From JBBQWZ01 sp038210135 (lineage in GTDB: Bacteria; Acidobacteriota; Terriglobia; Bryobacterales; Bryobacteraceae), in NCBI GenBank assembly GCA_038210135.1, contig JBBQWZ010000024.1:1-64000 (forward strand): a stretch of DNA of 64,000 nt. Direction: 5' to 3'. Shown here one piece after another: positions 25,755 through 34,767 of the stretch. Made by a program: the position numbers and the translations under genes. The notes below the pieces were generated by a model that did not search any database, was not told the origin of the DNA, and saw nothing but the letters and a program-made list of their open reading frames with translations. Position 1 is the first letter of the stretch. Every line of letters begins with the position of its first letter.

Positions 25755-25991
25755 ATGAAGGTTGTAACCATCGACCAACTACACGAGGATACCGGCACGC
25801 TGGTGGCAGAGGCGACCGCGGGCGAGGTGATCTTCGTCGAGCGCGATGGTGTGCGGATCGCGAAGCTGACTCCGGCAATCGAGGCGGGGCCCAAGACGGG
25901 ACGAAATCCATTTTCGGATCCGGATCGTTTGGCGGCTATTGCGAGTCTTCGGGTAACCGATAGCACGAGGGTCCTCGAAGAAGACCGCTGA
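25755..25991 (+). CDS. Phd/YefM-type antitoxin
   Basis: A 78-residue antitoxin. The N-terminal beta-alpha-beta fold reads MKVVTIDQLHEDTGTLVAEA then GEVIFVERDGVRIAKL, typical of Phd/YefM DNA-binding domains; the C-terminal half is charged and likely wraps the toxin. Its TGA overlaps the toxin ATG by one base (TGATG). The pair should autoregulate by conditional cooperativity, as is usual for the family. Confidence 0.88.
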   Translation: MKVVTIDQLHEDTGTLVAEATAGEVIFVERDGVRIAKLTPAIEAGPKTGRNPFSDPDRLAAIASLRVTDSTRVLEEDR

Positions 25992-26422
25992 TGAAGCGAT
26001 ACTTCGATTCCGCCTACATCGCTAAATGCTACTTGTTCGAAACCGACGGCGGCGCGGTGAGGCATCTTGCGACCGAATCCAAAGAGCTTTGCTGCTCCGG
26101 GCTATGCATCGCGGAACTCGCCGTCGTGTTTCATCGACACGTTCGTGAATTGAAAATCAGCCACGAAGAGGCAGAGATGCAGCGCAGCCTATTTCTCGCT
26201 GACGTTGGCTTTGGTTACTGGAAGCTCTTTCCAGTGACCGGTGAAGTACTCGCCGAGGTGGAATTTCAAATTCGGAAGTTGCCTTCCGAGTCGTACATAC
26301 GCTCCGCGGATGCCATTCATCTGGTGACCGCCGCACTCGCTGGCTTTAGCGAGATCTGGACCAATGACCGGCATATGCTCGCGGCCGCGCCGCACTTCGG
26401 AATCGCAGGCCAAAGCGTTTGA
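25991..26422 (+). CDS. VapC-like PIN-domain toxin
   Basis: A 143-residue PIN-domain ribonuclease. The acidic catalytic residues are all visible: Asp6 (YFDSAYIAK), Glu42 (CIAELAVVF), Asp107 (RSADAIHLVTA) and Asp126 (WTNDRHML). The family cleaves tRNA or rRNA with magnesium. It is translationally coupled to the Phd-type antitoxin. Pairing of a PIN toxin with a Phd antitoxin instead of VapB is common. Confidence 0.9.
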   Translation: MKRYFDSAYIAKCYLFETDGGAVRHLATESKELCCSGLCIAELAVVFHRHVRELKISHEEAEMQRSLFLADVGFGYWKLFPVTGEVLAEVEFQIRKLPSESYIRSADAIHLVTAALAGFSEIWTNDRHMLAAAPHFGIAGQSV

Positions 26423-26481
26423 GTTCCGCATTTTTGAGCCGATTCCACAGACTCGCTGTGTTAACCTGATCCTTTGCGCCG

Positions 26482-27117
26482 GTGCCGGCTAAGGTCAGTG
26501 AAGCATTCGTCCTGCGAACCTATCCCTTTCAGGAAGCGGATCTGGTGGTGAGTTTCTTGACCCGTGACCAGGGCAAGCTGCGAGGCGTGGCAAAACGTGC
26601 GCGGCGGCCAAAAAGCAACTTTGGATCGGGACTTGAGCGGCTATCCCACGTCCGGATGTCGTTCGATCAGCGCGAGACGCGGGAGCTGGTCCGATTGGAT
26701 TCGTGCGAATTGGTCGAGTCACAATTCGCGTTGCAGTCCAGTTACGAAGCCAGTTTAGTGCTCGATTACATGGCGGAATTAGCTGAGCAATTGCTCCCGC
26801 TGAGTGAGCCGAGCGAGAAGTATTTCCGGCTGTTGAATTCGATGCTCGTATACCTTCGCGGGGGCGGGCAGATTTGGGCGGCTGCGACATATTACACGTT
26901 GTGGGCGGCGCGGTTATCCGGCTTCCTGCCCGCGCTGAAGATCAGCCGCGAGTCGGCTGAAATCGCCGAAGAAATGTTCGACACCCCGATTGCCAATCTG
27001 ACAGAGCGCGAGTGGTCAAAGGAGACCGCGCGGGATTTGCGGCGCTTCTGCGTGCGGCAAATCGAGATGCATGTCGAGCGCCGGCTGATGACAGTGGGGA
27101 TGCTCGAGGCGTTGTAG
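26482..27117 (+). CDS. recO: DNA repair protein RecO
   Basis: A 211-residue RecF-pathway mediator that loads RecA and anneals strands. The N-terminal OB-fold reads SEAFVLRTYPFQEADLVVSF and then GKLRGVAKRARRPKS; the helical C-terminal domain follows. It is shorter than the usual 230-260 residues and the four-cysteine zinc finger seen in many RecO proteins is absent. Start at GTG 26482; no nearby ATG fits. It lies 14 bases before glyQ in the common order recO-glyQ-glyS. Confidence 0.9.
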   Translation: MPAKVSEAFVLRTYPFQEADLVVSFLTRDQGKLRGVAKRARRPKSNFGSGLERLSHVRMSFDQRETRELVRLDSCELVESQFALQSSYEASLVLDYMAELAEQLLPLSEPSEKYFRLLNSMLVYLRGGGQIWAAATYYTLWAARLSGFLPALKISRESAEIAEEMFDTPIANLTEREWSKETARDLRRFCVRQIEMHVERRLMTVGMLEAL

Positions 27118-27131
27118 GCGGCACACCAAAC

Positions 27132-28040
27132 ATGGATTCCTTCCAACAAACTATTTTCAAGCTGAAACAGTTCTGGTCAGAGCGGGGCTGCATTATCACG
27201 GAGCCGTACGACGTCGAGGTGGGCGCGGGTACGATGGCGCCGGAGACGTTCTTGCGCGTGCTGGGTCCGAACGAATACCGGGTGGCGTATGTGCAGCCGT
27301 CGCGGCGTCCGGCGGATGGACGCTATGGCGACAATCCGAATCGCTTGTATAAACATCAGCAGTTGCAGGTGATTTTGAAACCGTCGCCGGCGGATGTGCT
27401 GGATCAATATTTGAAGTCGCTTGAGGCCATCGGTATCGATCTCACGAAGCACGACATCAAGTTTGAGGAAGACAACTGGGAGGCTCCGACGCTGGGCGCG
27501 TGGGGCATCGGCTGGCAGGTGATGCTGGACGGTCAGGAAATTACGCAGTTCACCTATTTCCAGCAGTGCGGCGGCATCGATCTCGATCTGGTGCCGGCGG
27601 AAATTACGTATGGACTCGAGCGGCTGATCGCCTTCCTGCAAGGTGTCGAAAGCGTGTACGACATCGCGTGGACTCCGGAGTTCAAGTACGCGCAAGTTCG
27701 TTATCAGGACGAATTGCAGTTCTCGGTTTACAACTTTGAGAAGGCCGATGTGTCGATGCTTTGGAAATTGTTCGAGCTGCATGAGGCGGAAGGTTCGCGG
27801 CTGCTGGCGGAATACAAAGCGCTGAAAGATCCGGCGGCGAAGGTCCGGTTTCCGCTGCTGCCGACGTATGACCAGGTGCTGAAGTGCTCCAACGTATTTA
27901 ATTTGCTCGATGCGCGGGGTGCGATTTCGGTAACGGAGCGCGTGGGCGTAATTGGGCGGGTGCGGAAGTTGGCGGTGGGCACGGCGCAGGCGTGGAACGA
28001 TCAGCAGATTGTGATCGCGTCGCCCGAGGTGGCGGCATGA
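27132..28040 (+). CDS. glyQ: Glycyl-tRNA synthetase alpha subunit
   Basis: A 302-residue catalytic subunit of the tetrameric (alpha2 beta2) glycyl-tRNA synthetase. Class II features are clear: EPYDVEVGAGTMAPETFLRVLG near the N-terminus, VAYVQPSRRPADGRYG (motif 2 region), and TYFQQCGGIDLDLVPAEITYGLERL (motif 3 region). The start MDSFQQTIF is the family start. The stop overlaps glyS in ATGA at 28037-28040, so the subunits are made in stoichiometric amounts. Confidence 0.97.
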   Translation: MDSFQQTIFKLKQFWSERGCIITEPYDVEVGAGTMAPETFLRVLGPNEYRVAYVQPSRRPADGRYGDNPNRLYKHQQLQVILKPSPADVLDQYLKSLEAIGIDLTKHDIKFEEDNWEAPTLGAWGIGWQVMLDGQEITQFTYFQQCGGIDLDLVPAEITYGLERLIAFLQGVESVYDIAWTPEFKYAQVRYQDELQFSVYNFEKADVSMLWKLFELHEAEGSRLLAEYKALKDPAAKVRFPLLPTYDQVLKCSNVFNLLDARGAISVTERVGVIGRVRKLAVGTAQAWNDQQIVIASPEVAA

Positions 28041-30094
28041 GTACGCTTCCGTTTTTGCTGGAGATCGGATGCGAAGAGATTCCGGACTGGATGATTGTTC
28101 CGGCGCTCGCGAATCTGCGCGAGTTGTTCGACGGTTTGGGTATCGGCGCGGCTTCCCGCGTGGACGCAACGCCGCGGAGGCTGGTTCTTTGGGCTGACGG
28201 ATTGCTCGAGCGACAGGCCGATTCCGAAGAATTGGTGATGGGTCCGCCAAAATCGGCGGGTGCCGGTGCAGCCGGCGGATTCGCCAAGAAGATGGGCGTT
28301 TCGCTGGATCAGCTGGGAAACGAAACCACGCCGAAGGGCGAGTATTTTTCGTTTCTCAAGACGATCAAAGGACGGCCGACGGCGGACATCCTGGCGGAGA
28401 AGCTGCCCGAGATCATTGCGAAGATCCAATGGCCGAAGACGATGTACTGGACGATTCCGGGCGGACCGATGAAGGGTGGCCCGCGCTTCATCCGGCCGAT
28501 TCGCTGGATGGTCGCGCTGCTGGGCGATAACGTCGTTCCGTTTTCTTATGGCGATGTGCGGTCTGGGGCGATCACGCGCGGACATCGGGTTCTTGGTGCG
28601 GCGTCGATTCCGGTTTCGATCGCTTCGTACGAAGCGGAATTGCGCAAAAACTTCGTGATCGTCGCGGCGGCGGAACGGCGTGCGCGGATTGTCGCGGCGA
28701 TTGAAGGCAAGCACGTCAAGGCGGACGAAAAGCTGCTGCACACGTTGACTTACCTGACGGAGTTTCCGACCGCGGTCGAAGGCGGATTCGATCCCGAGTA
28801 CCTGAAGCTGCCGAAGGAAGTTCTGGTGATGGTGATGCGCCATCATCAGAAGTATTTTTCGGTGGAAGATGGCGCGGGGGACCTGGCGCCGAAGTTCATT
28901 GCGATCACGAATGCGAATGGCGATCCGGATGGCTTGATCCGGAAGGGGAACGAGAGCGTTCTGCGCGCGCGGTTCAACGATGGCCGGTTCTTCTGGAATG
29001 TGGATCAGCAGAAGAAGCTGGCGGATCGCGTGGAGGATCTGAAGGCGGTTACGTTCCAGGCGAAAATCGGTTCTTACTTCGACAAGACCAAAGGCATCGA
29101 AGATGGCGCCGGCCGCATCGCGGCGGAGCTCAATCTCGACAAGGCGATCGCGGGCCGCGCGGCGCGACTATCGAAGACGGATCTGGTCACGGACATGGTG
29201 AAGGAATTCACCGATCTACAAGGCATTGTTGGCGGGCTCTATTTGCGCGCGCAAGGTGAGCCAAAAGAGGTTTGGCAGGCCGTTTACGAGCACTATCAGC
29301 CGCTGAATATGGATGCTCCGATTCCGGCTAGCGCGTATGGACAAGTGATTTCGCTGGCGGACAAGCTGGACACGATTGAGGGCTGCTTCGCGGTGGGTGT
29401 GATTCCGACGGGATCGAAGGATCCGCTGGGCCTGCGCCGCGCCGCCCAGGGCATCGTCAAGATTCTGGTCGAGGGCGGATTGCATTTGAACCTCGGAGAT
29501 CTTGTGAAGCAAGGCGCGGTGGCTACCGACCGGTTGTTTCAGCAGAAGGCGTCCGCGGAGTATGCGTTCAAGGGCGCGGCGGATGGTGGAGAAAAGCTGG
29601 CCGCGCAGATTCTCGATTTCCTTGCAGAACGCGTGAAATATTATTTCCGCGAAGTTAGGGGCTTTGCGTACGACGAAGTGAATGCGGTGATGGCGGCGGG
29701 TTGGAATTCGCTGCCCGATGTAGCGGCGCGGCTGGCGCGCGTCAGCACGCTGCGGCAGTCGGCGGATTTTGAGCCGGTAGCAGCGAGCTTCAAGCGGATG
29801 AAGAATATCCTGACGCAGGCTGGTTTTTCCGGCGGCGGAACGGTGGATCCGGCGTTGCTCGAAGACGGTCCGGAGCGGGAGCTGCACGAAGCGTTCAAAA
29901 AGGTCGCGGGCGTTCCGCTGGAACAAGCAATCGGATCGTTGCGACCGAAGTTGGACGTGTTTTTCGACAAGGTTTTGGTCAATGCACAGGACGAGAAGGT
30001 CCGCGCAAACAGGCTCAAGTTGTTGGGCCAAGTTTTGGGTGAGTTTTCGACGATCGCGGATTTCTCGGAGATTGTTACGGGTCGAGAGAGTTAG
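28037..30094 (+). CDS. glyS: Glycyl-tRNA synthetase beta subunit
   Basis: A 685-residue subunit that binds tRNA and supports the alpha subunit. It begins LPFLLEIGCEEIPDWM, the family signature, and includes the HD-like region and C-terminal DALR-type anticodon-binding helices (EDGPERELHEAF to the end). Length is typical. The ATG overlaps the glyQ stop. The TAG stop coincides with the first base of the type A repeat array. Confidence 0.97.
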   Translation: MSTLPFLLEIGCEEIPDWMIVPALANLRELFDGLGIGAASRVDATPRRLVLWADGLLERQADSEELVMGPPKSAGAGAAGGFAKKMGVSLDQLGNETTPKGEYFSFLKTIKGRPTADILAEKLPEIIAKIQWPKTMYWTIPGGPMKGGPRFIRPIRWMVALLGDNVVPFSYGDVRSGAITRGHRVLGAASIPVSIASYEAELRKNFVIVAAAERRARIVAAIEGKHVKADEKLLHTLTYLTEFPTAVEGGFDPEYLKLPKEVLVMVMRHHQKYFSVEDGAGDLAPKFIAITNANGDPDGLIRKGNESVLRARFNDGRFFWNVDQQKKLADRVEDLKAVTFQAKIGSYFDKTKGIEDGAGRIAAELNLDKAIAGRAARLSKTDLVTDMVKEFTDLQGIVGGLYLRAQGEPKEVWQAVYEHYQPLNMDAPIPASAYGQVISLADKLDTIEGCFAVGVIPTGSKDPLGLRRAAQGIVKILVEGGLHLNLGDLVKQGAVATDRLFQQKASAEYAFKGAADGGEKLAAQILDFLAERVKYYFREVRGFAYDEVNAVMAAGWNSLPDVAARLARVSTLRQSADFEPVAASFKRMKNILTQAGFSGGGTVDPALLEDGPERELHEAFKKVAGVPLEQAIGSLRPKLDVFFDKVLVNAQDEKVRANRLKLLGQVLGEFSTIADFSEIVTGRES

Positions 30095-30225
30095 TGGTCC
30101 GCTTCCTTACGGTCGCGGTTCGGTGCTAATGAGCGGTTCGGTGCTAATGAGCGGTGCGTGGTCCGCTTCCTTACGGTCGCGGTTCGGTGCTAATGAGCGG
30201 TGCGGTGCTAATGAGCGGTGCGGAG
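30094..30225. repeat. Type A interspersed repeat, two 64-bp compound units
   Basis: GTGGTCCGCTTCCTTACGGT and the following CGCGGTTCGGTGC recur twice with a period of about 64 bases. Each compound unit holds two copies of a 17-base subrepeat CGGTGCTAATGAGCGGT. The core matches the array at 6812. It directly follows glyS and fills much of the space before ppdK. Confidence 0.9.
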
Positions 30226-30372
30226 GCCGGGCGGAGATTAGTTGAGTGCGACCTGACGGTCGCGCCTCGGTGGCCGATTGACTCAGCATCGGATTGATGG
30301 TTGAGATTGTTTGCGCGGCATGAAGTTGCGCAGCGATGAGTTTGGGACGTAGTCAGGAGACGACGAGTAGAG

Positions 30373-33108
30373 ATGAAAAATTACGTGTACGGATTTGGCG
30401 GCGGGACCGCCGATGGCGACGGAAAGATGAAAGAGATTCTCGGCGGAAAAGGCGCTGGCCTTGCCGAGATGAGCCGCGCCGGAGTTCCGGTGCCTCCGGG
30501 CTTTACGATCGCGACGCAGGTTTGCAATCTGTATTTCGAGGCGAAGAATCAAGTTCCGCCGGAGGTGGAAGAGCAGATTTCGAAGGCTCTCCGCAAGCTG
30601 GAAAAGCAGATCGATAAAAAGCTGGGGGATCCGAAGAATCCGCTGCTGCTGAGTGTCCGTTCGGGCGCGAAGTTTTCGATGCCTGGCATGATGAACACGA
30701 TTCTGAACCTGGGTTTGAACGACGCGACGCTCGAAGGCCTGATCCAGCTGACCAACAATCCGCGCTTCGCCTACGACTGTTATCGCCGCTTTATTCAGAT
30801 GTTCGGTCAAGTCGCGTTGAACGTCGAGATGGAGAAGTTCGACCACATCTTCGACGAGCGCAAGAAGCGCGCGAAGGTGAAGCTCGACACTGACCTGACG
30901 GCTGACGATCTGAAAGCGATCATCGAAGACTACAAGAAGCTGGTGCTGAAAGAAACCAAGAAACCGTTTCCGCAGGACGCGCGCGAACAGCTCTCGCTTT
31001 CGGTCGGCGCTGTGTTCCAGAGCTGGTGGAACCCGAAGGCGGAATACTACCGCAAGATGGAAAAGATTCCGGCCGACATCGGCACCGCGGCGAACGTGCA
31101 GGCGATGGTGTTCGGAAATCTCGGCGAAACCTCCGGCACGGGCGTCGGCTTTACGCGCGACCCGGCGACGGGCGAGAAGATTCTTTACGGCGAATTCCTG
31201 ATGAACGCGCAGGGCGAGGATGTGGTTGCCGGCATCCGTACTCCGCTGCCGATTTCTCAACTCGAACAGGTGATGCCGGCCGCCTACGCGCAGCTGGTCG
31301 AAATCACGACGATGCTCGAGCAGCATTACAAGGACATGCAGGACTTCGAATTCACGATCGAAGACACGAAGCTCTACATGCTGCAAACCCGCAACGGGAA
31401 GCGGACGGGTCCGGCGGCGGTTCGCGTCGCGGTGGAATTATGCGAAGAGGGCATGATCGACAAGAAGGAAGCGGTGATGCGCGTGGCTCCGAATCAGCTC
31501 GATCAGCTGCTGCATCCGGTGTTCGATGGTCCGTCGCTGCGGAAGCTTGAGAAGATCGCGACAGGAATCGCGGCGTCGCCTGGAGCGGCTGTGGGCCGCG
31601 TCGCGTTCTCCGCGGATGACGCGGTCGAATTGGCGAAGGGCAAGGATCCGGTGATCCTGGTCCGTAAAGAAACCACGCCGGACGACATTCACGGCATGGA
31701 CGTGTCAAAGGGCATTCTGACGGCGGTCGGCGGCAAATCCTCGCACGCGGCAGTCGTCGCGCGCGGCATGGGGCGCCCTTGCATCGTGGGTGCGGGATCG
31801 ATCGCGATTCACGGTCAGCAGTTCACGGTGAAGGTCGGCGAGAAGACGGTCACGGTGAAGCAGGGCGACTGGATTTCGTTCGATGGCGCGCTGGGGACAG
31901 TCTATGTCGGTAAGGCGGACACCAACGAGCCGGATCCGCATTCGGGCTATTTCGCGAAGCTGATGGAGTGGTCGGACGAGTTCCGCGGGAAGTTCGGCGT
32001 TCGCGCGAACGCTGATATTCCGAAGGACGCGAAGGCGGCTCGCAATTTCGGCGCGGAAGGCATCGGCTTGTGCCGCACAGAACACATGTTCTTCGCCTCC
32101 GATCGTTTGCCGCTGATGCAGGCGATGATTCTCGCTCGCGATGAGAAGGCTCGGCGGAAGGCTCTGCTGAAGCTGCTGCCGCTACAGCGCAAGGATTTCG
32201 CCGGGCTGTTTACGGCGATGGACGGGTTCCCGGTGGTGATCCGGACGCTCGACCCTCCGCTGCACGAATTCCTGCCGAAGCGCGAAGACCTGATGGTGGA
32301 TGTCGCGGTGCTGCCGTACGCCGACGCGAAGGCGAAAAAGGAAATGGCGGCGAAGTACGGCATGACGGTGGGCGACCTGAAGAAGGGCGTGCCGGAATTG
32401 TTAAAGCGCGTCGAGGAGTTGCACGAATTCAATCCGATGCTGGGGCATCGCGGCTGCCGTCTTGGGATCACGTATCCCGAGATCACGGAAATGCAGGCGC
32501 GCGCCATTTTCGAGGCTGTCGTACAGGTGGCGAAGAAGGGCAAGAAGGTGATTCCGGAAGTCATGATTCCGCTGGTTGGCTCGGCGAAGGAACTGGAAAA
32601 TCAGCGCGACATTGTGGTTAGGGTCGCGGATGAAGTACTGGCGGCGGCCAGCATGAAGGATTTCGAGTACCTGGTGGGAACCATGATCGAAATTCCGAGG
32701 GCCGCGCTGCTCGCCGATAAGGTCGCGGAGTTCGCGGACTTCTTCAGCTTCGGCACGAATGACCTGACGCAGACGACGATGGGACTTTCGCGCGACGACT
32801 ACACGAAGTTCTCGAAGCACTACGAGGACGTGAAGGTATTCAAGGCGGATCCGTTCGGCGTGATCGATCAGGAAGGCGTGGGCAAGCTGATCGATATGGC
32901 GATCAAGCTGGGGCGGAAGACCAAGCCGGACCTCGAGATCGGAATTTGCGGTGAGCACGGCGGCGAGCCGAGTTCGGTGGAATTCTGTTACCGGGTGGGC
33001 ATGAACTACGTTTCGTGTTCGCCGTACCGGGTGCCGATCGCACGTCTGGCAGCCGCGCAGGCGGCGATCACGGGCACTGGCAAATCGGAAGCGAACCGCA
33101 CCGCATAA
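30373..33108 (+). CDS. ppdK: Pyruvate, phosphate dikinase
   Basis: A 911-residue enzyme that interconverts pyruvate, ATP and phosphate with PEP, AMP and pyrophosphate. The N-terminal ATP-grasp domain begins GGTADGDGKMKEILGGKGAG. The phosphohistidine domain has GGKSSHAAVVARGMGRPC with catalytic His458. The PEP/pyruvate TIM barrel closes with GICGEHGGEPSSVEF and the catalytic cysteine of NYVSCSPYRVP. Length and order are those of PPDK rather than PEP synthase. It is likely monocistronic, with a hairpin terminator 18 bases after the stop. Confidence 0.97.
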   Translation: MKNYVYGFGGGTADGDGKMKEILGGKGAGLAEMSRAGVPVPPGFTIATQVCNLYFEAKNQVPPEVEEQISKALRKLEKQIDKKLGDPKNPLLLSVRSGAKFSMPGMMNTILNLGLNDATLEGLIQLTNNPRFAYDCYRRFIQMFGQVALNVEMEKFDHIFDERKKRAKVKLDTDLTADDLKAIIEDYKKLVLKETKKPFPQDAREQLSLSVGAVFQSWWNPKAEYYRKMEKIPADIGTAANVQAMVFGNLGETSGTGVGFTRDPATGEKILYGEFLMNAQGEDVVAGIRTPLPISQLEQVMPAAYAQLVEITTMLEQHYKDMQDFEFTIEDTKLYMLQTRNGKRTGPAAVRVAVELCEEGMIDKKEAVMRVAPNQLDQLLHPVFDGPSLRKLEKIATGIAASPGAAVGRVAFSADDAVELAKGKDPVILVRKETTPDDIHGMDVSKGILTAVGGKSSHAAVVARGMGRPCIVGAGSIAIHGQQFTVKVGEKTVTVKQGDWISFDGALGTVYVGKADTNEPDPHSGYFAKLMEWSDEFRGKFGVRANADIPKDAKAARNFGAEGIGLCRTEHMFFASDRLPLMQAMILARDEKARRKALLKLLPLQRKDFAGLFTAMDGFPVVIRTLDPPLHEFLPKREDLMVDVAVLPYADAKAKKEMAAKYGMTVGDLKKGVPELLKRVEELHEFNPMLGHRGCRLGITYPEITEMQARAIFEAVVQVAKKGKKVIPEVMIPLVGSAKELENQRDIVVRVADEVLAAASMKDFEYLVGTMIEIPRAALLADKVAEFADFFSFGTNDLTQTTMGLSRDDYTKFSKHYEDVKVFKADPFGVIDQEGVGKLIDMAIKLGRKTKPDLEIGICGEHGGEPSSVEFCYRVGMNYVSCSPYRVPIARLAAAQAAITGTGKSEANRTA

Positions 33109-33125
33109 GCTGTTGTGAGAGGCGA

Positions 33126-33157
33126 AAGGGCCGCTCCTTACGGGGCGGCCCTTTTGC
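33126..33157. terminator. Bidirectional terminator between ppdK and the glycan operon
   Basis: AAGGGCCGC (33126-33134) pairs with GCGGCCCTT (33145-33153) around a 10-base loop, and a T-run follows. The loop and 5' arm (CCGCTCCTTACGG) resemble the core of the type A repeat. It serves the two convergent transcripts. Confidence 0.85.
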
Positions 33158-33176
33158 ATTTCGGGAACACTCGGCG

Positions 33177-33494
33177 CTAGTCGACTTGGGGAAGCTCGCG
33201 AGACGTGGCGGTCGCGTGGCCGCCATTTGCCGGAGTACTGTTCGCAGCGTGCGATTCGATCAAACGTCTGAGGGAAGCGATTTCCTCTTGCATCTTCGCT
33301 TCATTTTTTTGCTGGACTTCGACCGTGTGAATCGCGGCGTGCAGCAGGGCGGTTTGGGTGGCGGCGATATTATTATTTTGGTCGTTGATACCGTTCAGCT
33401 GGTGTTCCACCGCGTCGAGGCGAATATGAACGGTGCTGACGAAGGCGTGACCGAAATTTCGTAGAACTATCTTCAGGTGATTGCGAAGGTCCAT
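33177..33494 (-). CDS. Hypothetical coiled-coil protein ending the glycan operon
   Basis: A 105-residue protein with no recognised domain. Residues about 30-85 are rich in Gln, Asn, Glu and Leu and should form a coiled coil. A GAGGA site 8 bases before the ATG and the 10-base gap to the upstream glycosyltransferase support it as a true gene and third in the operon. The last part is low-complexity (Ser, Thr, Ala). Its role may be structural; nothing in the sequence says more. Confidence 0.6.
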   Translation of the reverse strand: MDLRNHLKIVLRNFGHAFVSTVHIRLDAVEHQLNGINDQNNNIAATQTALLHAAIHTVEVQQKNEAKMQEEIASLRRLIESHAANSTPANGGHATATSRELPQVD

Positions 33495-33504
33495 CGTTAG
33501 GTCC

Positions 33505-34755
33505 TCATTCTACCGTCTTTAGCGGGCCATTACTTTCGGCATATCCGTGAAAAGCGTCTTCGAATCGAGCGTCGGCGGGCGCGCCGCGGGCGATGGATTC
33601 GTCGAGCCAGTCGGCGACTCCGAGATCGGAAAAGCGGGCCCCGATTTGCGCACAGTTCCCGCGGAATTGCTTCTGCCGATCCTGGTCGGTCAATCGGCTG
33701 ATGGCTGCGGCGACGCGCGCGGCATCGTACGGCGCCGTTTCTCCGATCTGGAAATGGCGGACGAACCGGGATCCACAGGTTTCCGGACTTCCGAGAATGA
33801 GCGTGGGAGTATGCGCGGTGGCAGCCGCAAAAAGAATTCGCCCCGGCAGGCTGAGCGCCGCCACGCCGCGGTTGCTATCGGTACTATCGAGCATGCTCAT
33901 CGGAACAATTACGAAAGGGTATGCCTTGAGTTCTTCGGCGAGCATATTTTCGGGCACGATTCCGCGCGGCACAATGCCGGCCTTCCGCATTTGGTCGGGC
34001 GGAAAGGAAAGCCAGGGAGACTTGTTATTTCCGAACCAGTCGATTTTCGCGCCGATCTTCGAAAACACAGAGCAAAGCCGGTCGAACCAGACCTGGTCCC
34101 AGATGCTACCGAGAAGCGCGAACCGCATGCCGCCGGCTGGGACGGTGTAGTCGACGGCCTGTTGGGCGACATGTTGGTAGGGAACGACAGCGGGAAGATT
34201 GAAGAACGGAAAGCCGAATTTGCGCCGGTAGGCGTCGCAGAGTTCGGGATGGGTAGCAAAACGGATGCTGCACTTTCCGAGAAACTCGCGCATTAAATTG
34301 TCCGGAATGCGATTCGTGGCGACGTTCTGGTCGTCCATCACGTAGGCGCCGATGGGAGCGTCGAACAGATCGTGGACCGCCATGGCGGTTTTCAGTTCGT
34401 CGGGCAAATACACGATGCAGACGACGCTGTGGACCTTGCGGCCGCCCAGCACGGCGAGCACGTTCTCGTAGGATTGCCGCCGCGTCAACCCTTGATGAGA
34501 AATCCGCACGCTCTCGTCGCCGAAGTCGTGGACGCCCCAGTCGTCGCGCGACCGAATCGAGAAGACGGAATCGCGGCCGCTCAGGATTCGTTTCACTAGA
34601 GGTCCGGTTCCGTGGCGGTCGTTGACCTCGTTCATGGTGACGATGACGCGGACGGGGCCGGTTCCAGCGGGCGAACCGGTCCGCTTCGAGTCGGTTACCA
34701 GACCGTTGAGTTGAGCGCGGAGGAAGGCATTTTCATGGAAGACGAGTTCTGACAT
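33505..34755 (-). CDS. Glycosyltransferase-like protein (GT4-type)
   Basis: A 416-residue cytoplasmic protein. Although no single catalytic motif is decisive, the two-halved layout, the strand VRVIVTMNEVNDRHGTG at the start and the C-terminal SLPGRILFAAATAHTPTLIL region fit a GT-B glycosyltransferase. It is clearly paralogous to the C-terminal half of the upstream fusion protein: both share a MDDQN motif, a following I-P-D-x-L-M, and a PAVVP or PPVVP segment. Twelve bases separate it from that gene. The sugar and acceptor are unknown. Confidence 0.75.
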   Translation of the reverse strand: MSELVFHENAFLRAQLNGLVTDSKRTGSPAGTGPVRVIVTMNEVNDRHGTGPLVKRILSGRDSVFSIRSRDDWGVHDFGDESVRISHQGLTRRQSYENVLAVLGGRKVHSVVCIVYLPDELKTAMAVHDLFDAPIGAYVMDDQNVATNRIPDNLMREFLGKCSIRFATHPELCDAYRRKFGFPFFNLPAVVPYQHVAQQAVDYTVPAGGMRFALLGSIWDQVWFDRLCSVFSKIGAKIDWFGNNKSPWLSFPPDQMRKAGIVPRGIVPENMLAEELKAYPFVIVPMSMLDSTDSNRGVAALSLPGRILFAAATAHTPTLILGSPETCGSRFVRHFQIGETAPYDAARVAAAISRLTDQDRQKQFRGNCAQIGARFSDLGVADWLDESIARGAPADARFEDAFHGYAESNGPLKTVE

Positions 34756-34767
34756 GCGTGCCCGAAA

